The notes below the pieces were generated by a model. That model saw only the letters and a list, made by a program, of their open reading frames with translations, had not been told where the DNA came from and did no database searches. Below, in pieces: positions 1-8,081 of a DNA stretch of 64,000 bases (position 1 is the stretch's first letter; each line of letters opens with the position of its first letter). The translations under genes were made by a program, and so were the position numbers. The stretch is from Desulfuromonas thiophila (lineage in GTDB: Bacteria > Desulfobacterota > Desulfuromonadia > Desulfuromonadales > Desulfuromonadaceae): positions 313,358-377,357 of the forward strand of contig NZ_FNAQ01000001.1 in assembly GCF_900101955.1 (NCBI RefSeq). Reading direction: 5' to 3'.

Positions 1-335
1 AGGTTGAGCAGCACGGTGGTCATGCCGAAGCCGAGCAGGCCCAGCGGCGCGGGGTTGGCGGTGGTGTCCTTGAGGGTCAGGTTCTGCAGTTCGTTGTTCA
101 TGGGTTCTCTCTCCTTTGTCCAGTCATGCCATGAAATATCGCCGGTTGCCGTTGGCTGCAGTTCGGCCAGTCGGGGAAACCGTGCGGCCAGTTCCCGGTA
201 TTTCATGCACTCGCCAAAGTCATCAGCGCAAAAATGAATGATCATGTTGACGTCGTGGTTGCTGATGTAGCCGCAACCGACATCGCAATGGTCTTCATTT
301 TTGCCGAAGAAGGGACAGATGATTTTGTCGCGCAT
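1..335 (-). CDS. Cys-rich N-terminal domain read in frame into an acetate/succinate transporter (SatP/YaaH family), 3' truncated by window edge
   Basis: The minus frame opens at an ATG at 335 (AAGGA about 10 nt upstream). It encodes a Cys-rich stretch of about 78 residues (C7, C17, C21, C36, C43, beginning [17 protein letters not shown]) and continues without a stop into MNNELQNLT... [15 protein letters not shown] at position 101. That second part is the typical N-terminus of the GPR1/FUN34/YaaH (SatP) acetate permeases, six-helix inner-membrane proteins. The internal ATG at 101 has its own strong ribosome binding site (AAAGGAGA). The transporter may therefore be made alone from 101, as a fusion from 335, or both. 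Related genomes might carry the Cys-rich part as a separate gene, which I cannot check. A sigma-54 promoter lies just upstream. Only the first 33 transporter residues are in the window. Confidence 0.75.
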   Translation of the reverse strand, partial: MRDKIICPFFGKNEDHCDVGCGYISNHDVNMIIHFCADDFGECMKYRELAARFPRLAELQPTATGDISWHDWTKEREPMNNELQNLTLKDTTANPAPLGLLGFGMTTVLLN

Positions 336-374
336 GGTCGGGGTATCCTTGGTGCGGGTTTGCTGTTGTCTTTA

Positions 375-389
375 GCAATGGCCGTGCCA
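375..389 (-). promoter_or_regulatory. Sigma-54 (RpoN) -24/-12 promoter for the Cys-rich/SatP gene
   Basis: The minus strand reads TGGCACGGCCATTGC, with C before and T after. This matches the RpoN consensus YTGGCACGNNNNTTGCW with correct GG-N10-GC spacing. It lies 40 bp upstream of the ATG at 335, which suits a start of transcription near 363. The gene immediately upstream on the same strand is a sigma-54 activator, the natural candidate to act here. Confidence 0.85.
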
Positions 390-583
390 GGAATGCCGAC
401 GGAGATTTTTGGCTAAAAATTTCAATTAGTTGTGATCTGTTTGGTTGTGACTGAGGTTGTACCCGTTCTCGCAGCACTGCGAAAGCGGCTGGTTGGACGG
501 GTCTTTGGCCAGAGGGGAGCCCGGAAGCGGTCAGTGGCTGTCTAACCTGTTGTATCGGTTGGTTTTTGCTAGGGGAGGGGGAG

Positions 584-607
584 GCCCCGACCGCTTCTGG
601 TCGGGGC
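584..607 (-). terminator. Hairpin downstream of the response regulator
   Basis: A perfect 9-bp stem GCCCCGACC / GGTCGGGGC with a 6-base loop lies about 80 bp past the stop of the response regulator. There is no clean U-tract on the minus strand, so it may be a weak or Rho-assisted terminator. Confidence 0.5.
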
Positions 608-683
608 GCAGCGGCGTTTTTGCACTGATGCGAAGACTGATGTTTTCGCAAAAAAAACATCGTGGTAGCGGGCGGCGCTGCCA

Positions 684-2096
684 TCAGCCGGCCGGAGGAG
701 TGAAATCGTCCTTGCGGATGGCGTATTTTTTCAGCTTGCGGTAGATGGTGGCCATGTTCATGCCGGCTAGGCGGGCGGCCTCCTCGACATGGCCACCGGT
801 TTTTTTCAGGAGTTGCACCAGATAGGCCGATTCAAAGTCGGCCAGTGCCTGGGCATAATCCTCTTGCTGTGCCGCTGTGTCGACCGGGTTGTTCGGCAGC
901 GCGCCACTGGGCGCGGCGCTGGCGGGCAGGAACTGGTCGAGGATGGTTGAACTGATGAAGTTGCCACTTTCCAGGGCCATGCAGCCTTCGACAACATTTT
1001 CCAACTGGCGGATGTTGCCAGGCCAGTTCCAGGCGCACAGGCGTTGAAGGGCTTCGGGGGTAAAGCCCTGTACGGCGGTGCCGAAGCGTTGATTGGTGCG
1101 GCGGATGAAGTGGGCCGCCAGCAACGGGATGTCCTGGCGGCGCTGGCGCAGAGGCGGCAGGTGAATGTTGACGACGTTGAGACGGTAGTACAGATCGTCG
1201 CGGTAGCTGCCATCCTCCATCTGCTGCTGCAAATCGGCGTTGGTGGCGGAAATGACGCGGACATCGACGCGGATCGGGCGGGTATCGCCGAGGCGCAGAA
1301 ACTCGTGCTCCTGCAGAAAGCGCAACAGGGTCTTTTGCACGGTTAGCGGCAAATTGCCAACCTCGTCGAGAAACAGGGTGCCGCCGTCGGCAGCTTCCAG
1401 TAAGCCTTTGCGATCGGCCGTGGCACCCGTGAAGGCGCCTTTTTTGTAGCCGAACAGCTCGCTTTCCAGCACCGACTCGGGCAGGGCGCCGCAGTTGATG
1501 GCCATGAAGCGCTTGTCGCGACGCGGCGAGTTGTGGTGGATGGCCTGGGCGATCAGTTCCTTGCCGGTGCCCGACTCGCCGGTAATCAGCACCGAGGTGT
1601 CGCGTGCCGCTACCCGCCGCACCCGCTCAAGAACCTCCTTGAGGCCACCGTTGGCGCCGATGATGTCATCGCCCTGAAAGGAATCGGCCAACTGGCGCTT
1701 GAGTTCGCGGTTTTCTGTCGCCAGCGCCGTGGCCTGCAGGGCGTTCTTGACACGGTAGAGCAGCTCTTCCGGTTCGAAGGGTTTGGTCAGCATGTCGTAG
1801 GCGCCCTTGCGCAGCGCCTGGATCGAGGTTTCCACCGTGGCATAGGCGGTGATCATGATGACCGGAACGGTGGCATCCTTGGCGCGGATGCGTTGCAGCA
1901 CCTCCAGCCCGTCGAGGCCGGGCATTTTGATGTCGCTGATGACCAGATCAAACGCGCCGGCGCTGAAGGCGTCGACCGCCTCGAAGGAGCGGGTGTAGGC
2001 CGTCACCTGATAGCCGTTGTCGCGCAGCACCGCCTCCATCATGCGGCACAGACCCTCTTCATTGTCGATCAACAGAATGTGGCGGGCAGCCTCCAT
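684..2096 (-). CDS. Sigma-54-dependent response regulator (NtrC/AtoC family)
   Basis: This 470-residue protein has the full NtrC layout. The receiver domain carries the phospho-acceptor D55 in LVISDIKMPG. The AAA+ sigma-54 interaction domain has Walker A GESGTGKE, the GAFTGA loop and Walker B FLDEVG. The C-terminal Fis-type helix-turn-helix ends in MATIYRKLKK. Translation starts at an ATG with GGAGG, and the HK stop TAA lies only 4 bases upstream, so it is coupled to the histidine kinase. Phosphorylation by that kinase should allow it to open RpoN promoters. The best candidate target in view is the consensus -24/-12 element at 375-389 upstream of the acetate transporter. The ligand is inferred from context only. 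Confidence 0.93.
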   Translation of the reverse strand: MEAARHILLIDNEEGLCRMMEAVLRDNGYQVTAYTRSFEAVDAFSAGAFDLVISDIKMPGLDGLEVLQRIRAKDATVPVIMITAYATVETSIQALRKGAYDMLTKPFEPEELLYRVKNALQATALATENRELKRQLADSFQGDDIIGANGGLKEVLERVRRVAARDTSVLITGESGTGKELIAQAIHHNSPRRDKRFMAINCGALPESVLESELFGYKKGAFTGATADRKGLLEAADGGTLFLDEVGNLPLTVQKTLLRFLQEHEFLRLGDTRPIRVDVRVISATNADLQQQMEDGSYRDDLYYRLNVVNIHLPPLRQRRQDIPLLAAHFIRRTNQRFGTAVQGFTPEALQRLCAWNWPGNIRQLENVVEGCMALESGNFISSTILDQFLPASAAPSGALPNNPVDTAAQQEDYAQALADFESAYLVQLLKKTGGHVEEAARLAGMNMATIYRKLKKYAIRKDDFTPPAG

Positions 2097-2099
2097 GGC

Positions 2100-4046
2100 T
2101 TATTCCTCCGGCTGCAGGGGCAGCCACACGCGGACACTGGTGCCCCGGCCGGGCGCGCTCTTGAGCGTGATGCGGCCCTGGTGCTGTTCAATGATCTGGC
2201 GTGAGATGGCCAGTCCCAGGCCGGTGCCCTTGTCCTTGGTGGTATAGAAGGGTTCAAAGATTTTTTCCTGGGTCTGTTCGTCCATGCCGCAGCCGCTGTC
2301 GCGGAATTCGATCAGCACGCCGCCGTCCGCCAGCGCCGTGCGCACCAGCAGTTCGCCGCTGCCCACAATGGCGCCGCCGGCGTTGAGGATCAGGTTGATG
2401 GCCACCTGGCGGATCTGATCCCCATCGCAGGGCACCGGTGGCAGATCGGCGGCAAACTGCTTGCGGATGCGCACATGGTGCATGTCGGTGTGGTTGGCGG
2501 CGAAGTTGACGATCTGGTCGAGCAGATTGTTCAGATCCGTTGGCGCCAGCACCGATTTTGGCGTGCGGGCGTAGCTCAGTAGATCCTGGACGATCTTCTT
2601 GCAGCGTTTGCTCTCGCGCTTGATCTCATGGATATAGGTGTAGTTGGGGTCATCCGGCGCTACCTTGCTTTCCAGATAGCCGGCGTAGCCGAGGATGACG
2701 CCGAGGGGATTGTTGATCTCGTGAGCGACGCCGGAGGACAGCACGCCAAGGGACGCCATCTTGCCGTGCTGGGCCAGGCTGGCCTCCATTTCCTTGTTTT
2801 TCTGGATAATCTCGGTCATGCGGTTGAAGGTGGCGGCCAGCTCGCCCAGTTCGTCCTGGCTGCCGATGTGCATCTGCTCACCCAGATGGCCGGCCTTGAC
2901 CCGGCGGATGACCTGAATCATGTGGTGGATCGGATTGGTCAGAATCTTTGATGCCAGGCTGACCAGCAGCAGCGAACCCAGGCAGGCCGCCAGCATCACC
3001 AGCAGGGTGATCTTGGCGGTGTTGGCGCTGATGCGGTTGGCGGTCTGGTAGAACTCGTCCTCGTAGCAGCCGACGGCGACGATCCAGTCCCAGGGGGCGA
3101 AGTAGTCGTAGCGCACGATCTTAAAGCGCGGCCGCTTTTCGCCTTCGGCCTGCCAGGGATAGCGAATCCAGCCCTGTTTGGTGTCGCACATCTGGCGAAT
3201 GAACGGGTTGCCGTCGCTGTCACGCGCGTCGATGAAGTTCTGCCCCTCCTGCTGCGGATGCAGCCGGAAGGTGCCGCTGCTGTCCATGCAGTAGATGTAG
3301 CCGGTCTGGCCGACCCGTTTTTCCTTGATCTTGGCTTTGAGCTCTTCCAGGGCCAGCTGTTCAAAGCGCAGATCGGCCAGGCTCTCATCGATATAGCCGG
3401 CGGCGACGATGATCCAGTCCCAGGCCGGTTCGTAGACATACAGCGCCAGCTTGTCGCGCAACTCGGTTTCGCCCAGAGCCTCGTTGCGCCAGGGATAGCG
3501 CAGCTGGTGCAGGCTGCCGGGGGCGCTGGTGCGGGCGGTGTCACACATCTGCCGGATGAAGTAGTGGCCCTCGCCGTCCTGCTCGTTGCTGATGTTCTGC
3601 TGTTCGCGGCTGACGTGGACCTGCAGCACGCCATCGCTGGTGAGGCTGTAGAGATAGCCGCTTTCGCCGATGCTGATCTGCTTGAGCAGGGTGCGCACCC
3701 GCTGCTGAGCAGCGGCCAGGGTTGTTTCGCCACGGCTGACGCGCTGCTGTTCGTCGGCGATCAGGTCGCGGGCGAACTGCAGCAGGGTTTTAAGCTCGGT
3801 GATGAAGTCGTCGCGGCGCTGTTGCTGGTAGACCTGAAACTGCTGATGGTGAGCCTCCAGCAGGTGGCGGGTGAAGCTGGCCATGTGTTCCAGGTCATCG
3901 CGACTGACCTGGTTGATGGCCTGGCGCGCCAGTTCGACGGAGCGGTAGCTGACCACGCTGCCGACCAGCAGCAGAGGAAGCAGGACCAGCGGCAGTACCA
4001 CTACCAGCAGCTTCCAGCGCAGTTTCAGGCGACTGAAAAAGATCAT
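2100..4046 (-). CDS. Membrane histidine kinase with tandem Cache sensor domains
   Basis: This 648-residue sensor kinase has TM1 at about residues 11-34 and a long periplasmic region with two Cache-type repeats. Each repeat has a GYLY/GYIY motif followed by VHVS or LHPQ (near residues 130 and 250). TM2 is at about 345-368, then HAMP, a HisKA domain with phospho-acceptor His in GVAHEINNPLG, and an HATPase domain (G1 box DSGCGMDE, G2 GTGLGLAIS). Cache domains of this kind usually bind small carboxylates or amino acids. Start: ATG with AGGAGC. It is cotranscribed with the sigma-54 regulator downstream, and the pair probably senses an organic acid and controls the SatP gene. Ligand identity is inference. 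Confidence 0.92.
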   Translation of the reverse strand: MIFFSRLKLRWKLLVVVLPLVLLPLLLVGSVVSYRSVELARQAINQVSRDDLEHMASFTRHLLEAHHQQFQVYQQQRRDDFITELKTLLQFARDLIADEQQRVSRGETTLAAAQQRVRTLLKQISIGESGYLYSLTSDGVLQVHVSREQQNISNEQDGEGHYFIRQMCDTARTSAPGSLHQLRYPWRNEALGETELRDKLALYVYEPAWDWIIVAAGYIDESLADLRFEQLALEELKAKIKEKRVGQTGYIYCMDSSGTFRLHPQQEGQNFIDARDSDGNPFIRQMCDTKQGWIRYPWQAEGEKRPRFKIVRYDYFAPWDWIVAVGCYEDEFYQTANRISANTAKITLLVMLAACLGSLLLVSLASKILTNPIHHMIQVIRRVKAGHLGEQMHIGSQDELGELAATFNRMTEIIQKNKEMEASLAQHGKMASLGVLSSGVAHEINNPLGVILGYAGYLESKVAPDDPNYTYIHEIKRESKRCKKIVQDLLSYARTPKSVLAPTDLNNLLDQIVNFAANHTDMHHVRIRKQFAADLPPVPCDGDQIRQVAINLILNAGGAIVGSGELLVRTALADGGVLIEFRDSGCGMDEQTQEKIFEPFYTTKDKGTGLGLAISRQIIEQHQGRITLKSAPGRGTSVRVWLPLQPEE

Positions 4047-4055
4047 CGGCTGCTC

Positions 4056-5159
4056 CTAGCTGGTGCCGTCGCCGGTATCCGGCAGGGCAAAGGCACGGCG
4101 GTAGAGACGGATTTCAACCAGGGCGATCTTGCAGGCGCTGGCGATGGGCACGCCGACGATCATGCCGATAACGCCGGAGAGTTTGCCGCCCATGACGATG
4201 GCCAGAATCACCAGCAGCGGATGCAGGTTGGCAAAGCGCGAAATCAGGATGGGCACCAGAATGAAATTGTCGACGATGACCTGGGCGATGATGAAATAGA
4301 TGAAAACAATCCACCAGAACTGGCCGCCCAGGCCCAGGTCGACCAGGGCGATGAGGATGCCCGGCACCATGCCGACCAGCGGGCCGATATAGGGCACCAG
4401 GTTGGTGACCCCGGCAAACAGGCCCAGCAGGGGAGCGTAGCGGATGTCGGTGAAACTCAGGCCAAAGGTGACAACGAGTCCGACGATGGCGGCTTCGAGA
4501 ATGCGGCCACGGACGAACTGGGCGGTCTGGCGGCTGATGCGGTACGACAGATCGTGGATGATTTCAAAATAGCGATTGGGCGCCAGGCCCACCAGGGTGC
4601 GGCGGATGCTGTCGCCATCGCGCAAAAAGAAAAACGAGAACAGCGGCACCAGCAGCAGCAGGCTGCCCAGGCGCAGGGCCGATTTGGGCGTGGCCACCAG
4701 CAAAAAGGCAAAGAAGCGTTCGGTCAGGCCGCGCACCCAGCCGGTCAGATCGTACTGGGCGAGAAAGGGCAGGCTCTTCTGCCAGGACTGCTGGGCCTCC
4801 TGCAGGTAGGTGATCAGGCCGGAACTGTAACGCGGAAAATCACGCAGCAGCGATTCCCACATCTGCTGGCTGTAACTGATCAGCCAACTGCCGGTCTGCC
4901 ACAGCACCAGGCTGATGGCAAAGAACAGCAGCAAAATGGCGCGGCCGCGCGGCACACGGTATTTTTCCAGCAGGCTGACCAGCGGATCGAGCACAAAGGC
5001 GCTGGTCAGCGCCAGCAGCAGCGGCAGGAACAGGCCACTGGAGGCCGATTGCAGCAGGCCGGTGATGGTTGAAGCGGAGGAAAACAGCGCCAGGCCGCTG
5101 GCAATGGCGGCGGTCAGTACCAGATAGAGCAGCAGGACATGGGCCTTGCTCAGATTCAT
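4056..5159 (-). CDS. AI-2E family transporter (PerM/YhhT-like permease)
   Basis: This 367-residue polytopic membrane protein has about seven to eight hydrophobic segments. The C-terminal block reads NLVPYIGPLVGMVPG, then QVIVDNFILVPILIS and GKLSGVIGMIVGVPIA, which is diagnostic of the AI-2E/PerM family. Members have been linked to autoinducer export or Na+/H+ exchange, and substrate cannot be predicted here. Its ATG overlaps the stop of the upstream cyclic-nucleotide-binding gene by 4 bases (ATGA), and the histidine kinase follows 9 bases after its stop. All are probably one transcript from the promoter near 5745. Confidence 0.9.
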   Translation of the reverse strand: MNLSKAHVLLLYLVLTAAIASGLALFSSASTITGLLQSASSGLFLPLLLALTSAFVLDPLVSLLEKYRVPRGRAILLLFFAISLVLWQTGSWLISYSQQMWESLLRDFPRYSSGLITYLQEAQQSWQKSLPFLAQYDLTGWVRGLTERFFAFLLVATPKSALRLGSLLLLVPLFSFFFLRDGDSIRRTLVGLAPNRYFEIIHDLSYRISRQTAQFVRGRILEAAIVGLVVTFGLSFTDIRYAPLLGLFAGVTNLVPYIGPLVGMVPGILIALVDLGLGGQFWWIVFIYFIIAQVIVDNFILVPILISRFANLHPLLVILAIVMGGKLSGVIGMIVGVPIASACKIALVEIRLYRRAFALPDTGDGTS

Positions 5160-5683
5160 GCCGGGGCCTCGCTGGTGGCCGGAGCGGTCAGGCTGTTGAG
5201 ACGGCGCAGCTCCAGGGTGGCGGCCTGCAGCCGTTCGCTGATCACCATGGTCAGGCCGAGCAGGATGCGGTTGGCGATGTCGGGATGGGTGTCGGCGGTG
5301 GCCAGCAGGTCACTGCGGAACAGGCCGATGAGCTCGGCATTCTCCAGGGTGGCAGCCGAGACCATCCGCGCCGCTGGCGCTGCCAGAGTGGTTTCGCCGA
5401 AAAAGTCGCCCGGCCCCAGCACCGTCAGCTCCTCCTTGCGGTTGCGGGCGTCGCGGGTGAACAGACTGACTCGGCCGCTGCGGATGATGTACATGCCTGA
5501 ACCGGGATCACCCTGCTCATAAACGGTTTCCTCGCTCTGGTAACGGCGCAGGTGAATCAGGCGTTCAAGATAGGGCAGGTCGCGTTTTTTAAGCGCCGAA
5601 AATACCGGTACGCGCGCCAGAAACAGCGCCAGACTCTCTTCTTCGGGCTTGGTGCGGAACAGGGCACTCCACTGAGGTCGCAT
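5156..5683 (-). CDS. Cyclic nucleotide-binding domain protein without a DNA-binding domain
   Basis: This 175-residue protein (ATG at 5683, GGAG six bases upstream) has a single Crp/PKA-type cNMP-binding fold: PVFSALKKRDL, the EQGDPGSGMYIIRSG hairpin and the phosphate-binding cassette GPGDFFGETTLAAPAARMVSA. After the domain there are only about 50 residues, largely helical, with no recognisable helix-turn-helix, so it is more likely a regulatory partner than a transcription factor. It is the first gene of the operon with the AI-2E permease, kinase and regulator. An in-frame GTG four codons upstream is an alternative start with a weaker ribosome site. Confidence 0.85.
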   Translation of the reverse strand: MRPQWSALFRTKPEEESLALFLARVPVFSALKKRDLPYLERLIHLRRYQSEETVYEQGDPGSGMYIIRSGRVSLFTRDARNRKEELTVLGPGDFFGETTLAAPAARMVSAATLENAELIGLFRSDLLATADTHPDIANRILLGLTMVISERLQAATLELRRLNSLTAPATSEAPA

Positions 5684-5742
5684 GAACGTCTCCACCTGCG
5701 GGCTGCGGAAGGCTTAAAAGCCGGCCTGGGTCAGGACGGGTG

Positions 5743-5751
5743 ATTATAGCA
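5743..5751 (-). promoter_or_regulatory. Extended -10 promoter for the cNMP-binding/permease/kinase operon
   Basis: The minus strand reads TGCTATAAT, a perfect TATAAT with the TGn extension, 60 bp upstream of the ATG at 5683. No good -35 is present, as is normal for extended -10 promoters. A small palindrome GGCTT-AA-AAGCC (5711-5722) lies just downstream. Confidence 0.6.
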
Positions 5752-5785
5752 AGCTGCTGAGGCAAGACCAGTAAAAACCATTTCG

Positions 5786-5814
5786 TTGACAGGCATCAGC
5801 CCCCTTGCTAGGGT
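5786..5814 (+). promoter_or_regulatory. Sigma-70-type promoter for uvrC
   Basis: A consensus TTGACA (5786-5791), a 17-bp spacer and TAGGGT (5809-5814) lie about 70 bp upstream of the uvrC start codon. The region is divergent from the operon promoter near 5745. No LexA-like box was recognised. Confidence 0.55.
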
Positions 5815-5884
5815 CGCGCCAGCCTTTGCTCCGGCGGGCTGCCCGCGGCTTTTCTCCCCCTTTGCGTGATTTCATATCCTTGGC

Positions 5885-7780
5885 ATGACAGGACTCAACG
5901 CCCTTGATCTCAGCCGGATCAGCACCGGCCCCGGCGTCTATCTGATGTGCGACAGCCAGCAGCAGGTGCTCTATGTCGGCAAGGCACGTAACCTGCGGGC
6001 ACGGCTGCGCCAGTACCTGCGCGGCGACGACAGCCGGCCGCAGATCCGTTATCTGCTGCGGCGGGTGGCGCAGGTGGAAACCCTGGTGACGGACACGGAA
6101 AAGGAAGCGCTGATTCTTGAGAACACCCTGATCAAGAAGCATCGGCCGCGCTACAATATCAATCTGCGCGATGACAAGACCTATGTATCGCTGCGCATCG
6201 ATACCCGCGAGCCCTTTCCGGCCATTGAGATTGTCCGGCGGGTGCGGCGCGACGGCGCCCAGTATTTCGGCCCCTATGCCAGCGCCGGCGCCCTGCGCCA
6301 GACCCTGCGTGAACTCTACCGCCTGTTTCCATTGCGCCGCCATCCGTGGAGCCAGTGCCGCAAGCGCGAGCGGCCCTGCCTGTTCTATCAGATCGGCCAG
6401 TGCAGCGGCCCCTGCCACGGCCATATCGACAGTGCCAGCTACCAGCGCATGGTGCAGGCCATCATCGCTTTTCTCTCCGGTCGGGGTGAACCCGTGCTGC
6501 AGCTGCTGCGTCAGCGCATGGCGACAGCGGCGCAGCAATTACACTATGAGGCGGCGGCCGCGCTGCGTGACCAGCTGCGGGCCATGGAACAGACCCTGGA
6601 GCAGCAGAAAATGGTCAGTGGCGATGGCGCTGATCTCGATGTCATTGGCCTGCAGCCGAGTGAGGGCGAGCTGAGCCTGTGTCTGCTGTTTGTGCGCGGT
6701 GGCCGGCTCATTGGCCGGCGCGGGTTCAGCCTGCCCTGGCTACAGGATCAGGATGAACTGCTGGCCGCGTTTGTGCAGCAGTATTACGGTGGCGACACCC
6801 TCATTCCGCCGACGCTGCTGCTGCCGCTGTGGCCGGCGGGGCACGAGGCCCTGCAGTTGTGGCTGCAGGAGCGGCGCGGCCAGCGGGTGGAGTTGCGGGT
6901 GCCGCAGCGTGGCCAGCGGCTGGAACTGGTCGAGCTGGCTGCCGGCAATGCCGCCGAGCTGGCGCGCCAGCGGGCCGACCAGGGCCAGGCGCGCCAGTCG
7001 GTGCTGGAACAGATTCAACAGGCGTTGGGGCTCAAGCGTCTGCCACGGCGGATCGAATGCTACGATATCTCCAACACCCAGGGACAGCACAGCGTTGCCA
7101 GCAAGGTGGCGGTGTATGACGGCGAGCCCGACCGGGCCGCCTATCGTCATTACCGCATCAAAACGGTCAGCGGCAGCGATGATTTTGCCAGTCTGGCCGA
7201 GGTGCTGCAGCGCCGGCTGCAGCGTGGCCTGCGCGAGGATGATCTGCCCGATTTGCTGCTGATCGATGGCGGCAAGGGTCAGTTGGCGGCGGTGGCGGCC
7301 ATTCTTGAAGATCTGCAGCTGACCGGGCAGGTGGAACTGGTGTCCATTGCCAAAAGCCGGGTCAGGCACAATGCGCGGGGCCGGGTGCTGGAACGCAGCG
7401 AGGAGCGTTTCTTCCGGCCCGGCCGCAAGAATCCGTTGGTGCTGCGGCAGGGCAGTGCGGCATTGTTTTTGTTGGAGCGGTTGCGCGATGAGGCCCACCG
7501 CTTCGCCATCAGCCATCACCGCCGCCTGCGTCAGCAGGCCGCCCTGACCACGATCCTCGACCAGATTGACGGTGTCGGGCCGGCACGGCGCAAGCTGCTG
7601 CTGCGCCAGTTCGGCAGTGTCGCCGCCATCCGGCGGGCTTCGCTGGCGCAGCTGCAGGCGGCGGAGGGGCTGCCGCCGGCGGTGGCCGCGGCGGTCTGGC
7701 ATTTCTTCCACCAGGAAAAGGAATCCCCCGATCATGCTGCGCAGCTGGACGATTCTGCTGGGGCTGCAGGCCCTCGGTGA
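5885..7780 (+). CDS. uvrC: UvrABC excinuclease subunit C
   Basis: The 631-residue protein performs the dual incision in nucleotide excision repair. The N-terminal GIY-YIG nuclease domain reads GPGVYLM... VLYVGKARNLRARL with ENTLIKKHRPRYN. A Cys cluster (C at RERPCLFYQIGQCSGPC) follows, then the UvrB-binding UVR motif near residues 205-240. The RNase H-like 5' nuclease domain contains ECYDISNTQG and LIDGGKGQL. The C-terminal tandem helix-hairpin-helix includes IDGVGPARRKLLLRQFGS. Length is normal. The ribosome binding site before the ATG at 5885 is poor, so initiation may be weak. Its 3' end overlaps the following LrgA-like gene by 47 bases in another frame. Confidence 0.95.
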   Translation: MTGLNALDLSRISTGPGVYLMCDSQQQVLYVGKARNLRARLRQYLRGDDSRPQIRYLLRRVAQVETLVTDTEKEALILENTLIKKHRPRYNINLRDDKTYVSLRIDTREPFPAIEIVRRVRRDGAQYFGPYASAGALRQTLRELYRLFPLRRHPWSQCRKRERPCLFYQIGQCSGPCHGHIDSASYQRMVQAIIAFLSGRGEPVLQLLRQRMATAAQQLHYEAAAALRDQLRAMEQTLEQQKMVSGDGADLDVIGLQPSEGELSLCLLFVRGGRLIGRRGFSLPWLQDQDELLAAFVQQYYGGDTLIPPTLLLPLWPAGHEALQLWLQERRGQRVELRVPQRGQRLELVELAAGNAAELARQRADQGQARQSVLEQIQQALGLKRLPRRIECYDISNTQGQHSVASKVAVYDGEPDRAAYRHYRIKTVSGSDDFASLAEVLQRRLQRGLREDDLPDLLLIDGGKGQLAAVAAILEDLQLTGQVELVSIAKSRVRHNARGRVLERSEERFFRPGRKNPLVLRQGSAALFLLERLRDEAHRFAISHHRRLRQQAALTTILDQIDGVGPARRKLLLRQFGSVAAIRRASLAQLQAAEGLPPAVAAAVWHFFHQEKESPDHAAQLDDSAGAAGPR

Positions 7781-8081
7781 GCTTGGGGTTCGCCTGTGCC
7801 ATCTGCCGTTGCCGGGCAGTGTACTCGGCATGGTGCTGCTGCTGGCGGCCCTGCGGTGCGGTCTGGTGCGCGAGGAGGCCGTGCGGCCGGCCGCCGAGCT
7901 GCTGCTGACCCATCTGTCGCTGCTGTTCGTGCCGGCCGGTGTCGGCGTGCTGCTTTATTTCGATTTGATCCGCTTGCATTTCTGGCCGCTGGTGCTGGCT
8001 ACCCTGGGCAGCACGCTGGTGGTGTTGGCCCTGACCGGCTGGACCTATCGCCTGCTGGCGCGGCCGGGGGAGGGCTCATGA
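7734..8081 (+). CDS. LrgA/CidA family small membrane protein
   Basis: This 115-residue protein has four hydrophobic segments and the family block PLPGSVLGMVLLL followed by LFVPAGVGVL. LrgA/CidA proteins are holin-like, and with LrgB partners they influence murein hydrolase export and, in some bacteria, pyruvate or glycolate transport. The start ATG at 7734 lies inside uvrC and is preceded by AGGAAAAGGA, a good ribosome site, so coupling to uvrC is likely. The stop overlaps the next start (ATGA). The longer open frame upstream of 7734 is uvrC shadow. Confidence 0.88.
   Translation: MLRSWTILLGLQALGELGVRLCHLPLPGSVLGMVLLLAALRCGLVREEAVRPAAELLLTHLSLLFVPAGVGVLLYFDLIRLHFWPLVLATLGSTLVVLALTGWTYRLLARPGEGS

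Larger units (their letters stand above)
336..683. other. Intergenic region between the NtrC-type regulator and the SatP gene
   Basis: This stretch has no convincing gene. It contains the sigma-54 promoter (375-389) and a strong hairpin (584-607), which probably ends the regulator transcript. The part between about 390 and 580 is where an activator binding site would be expected, but I could not identify a clear dyad by eye. Confidence 0.6.

Noticed and set aside
3258-5072. A 604-codon plus-strand frame opposite the kinase and the AI-2E permease
   Set aside because: Gln/Ala/Asp-rich shadow translation; both minus-strand genes are well supported.
5744-6538. A 264-codon minus-strand frame over the uvrC start
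   Set aside because: It lies opposite the conserved GIY-YIG domain and has no recognisable protein features.
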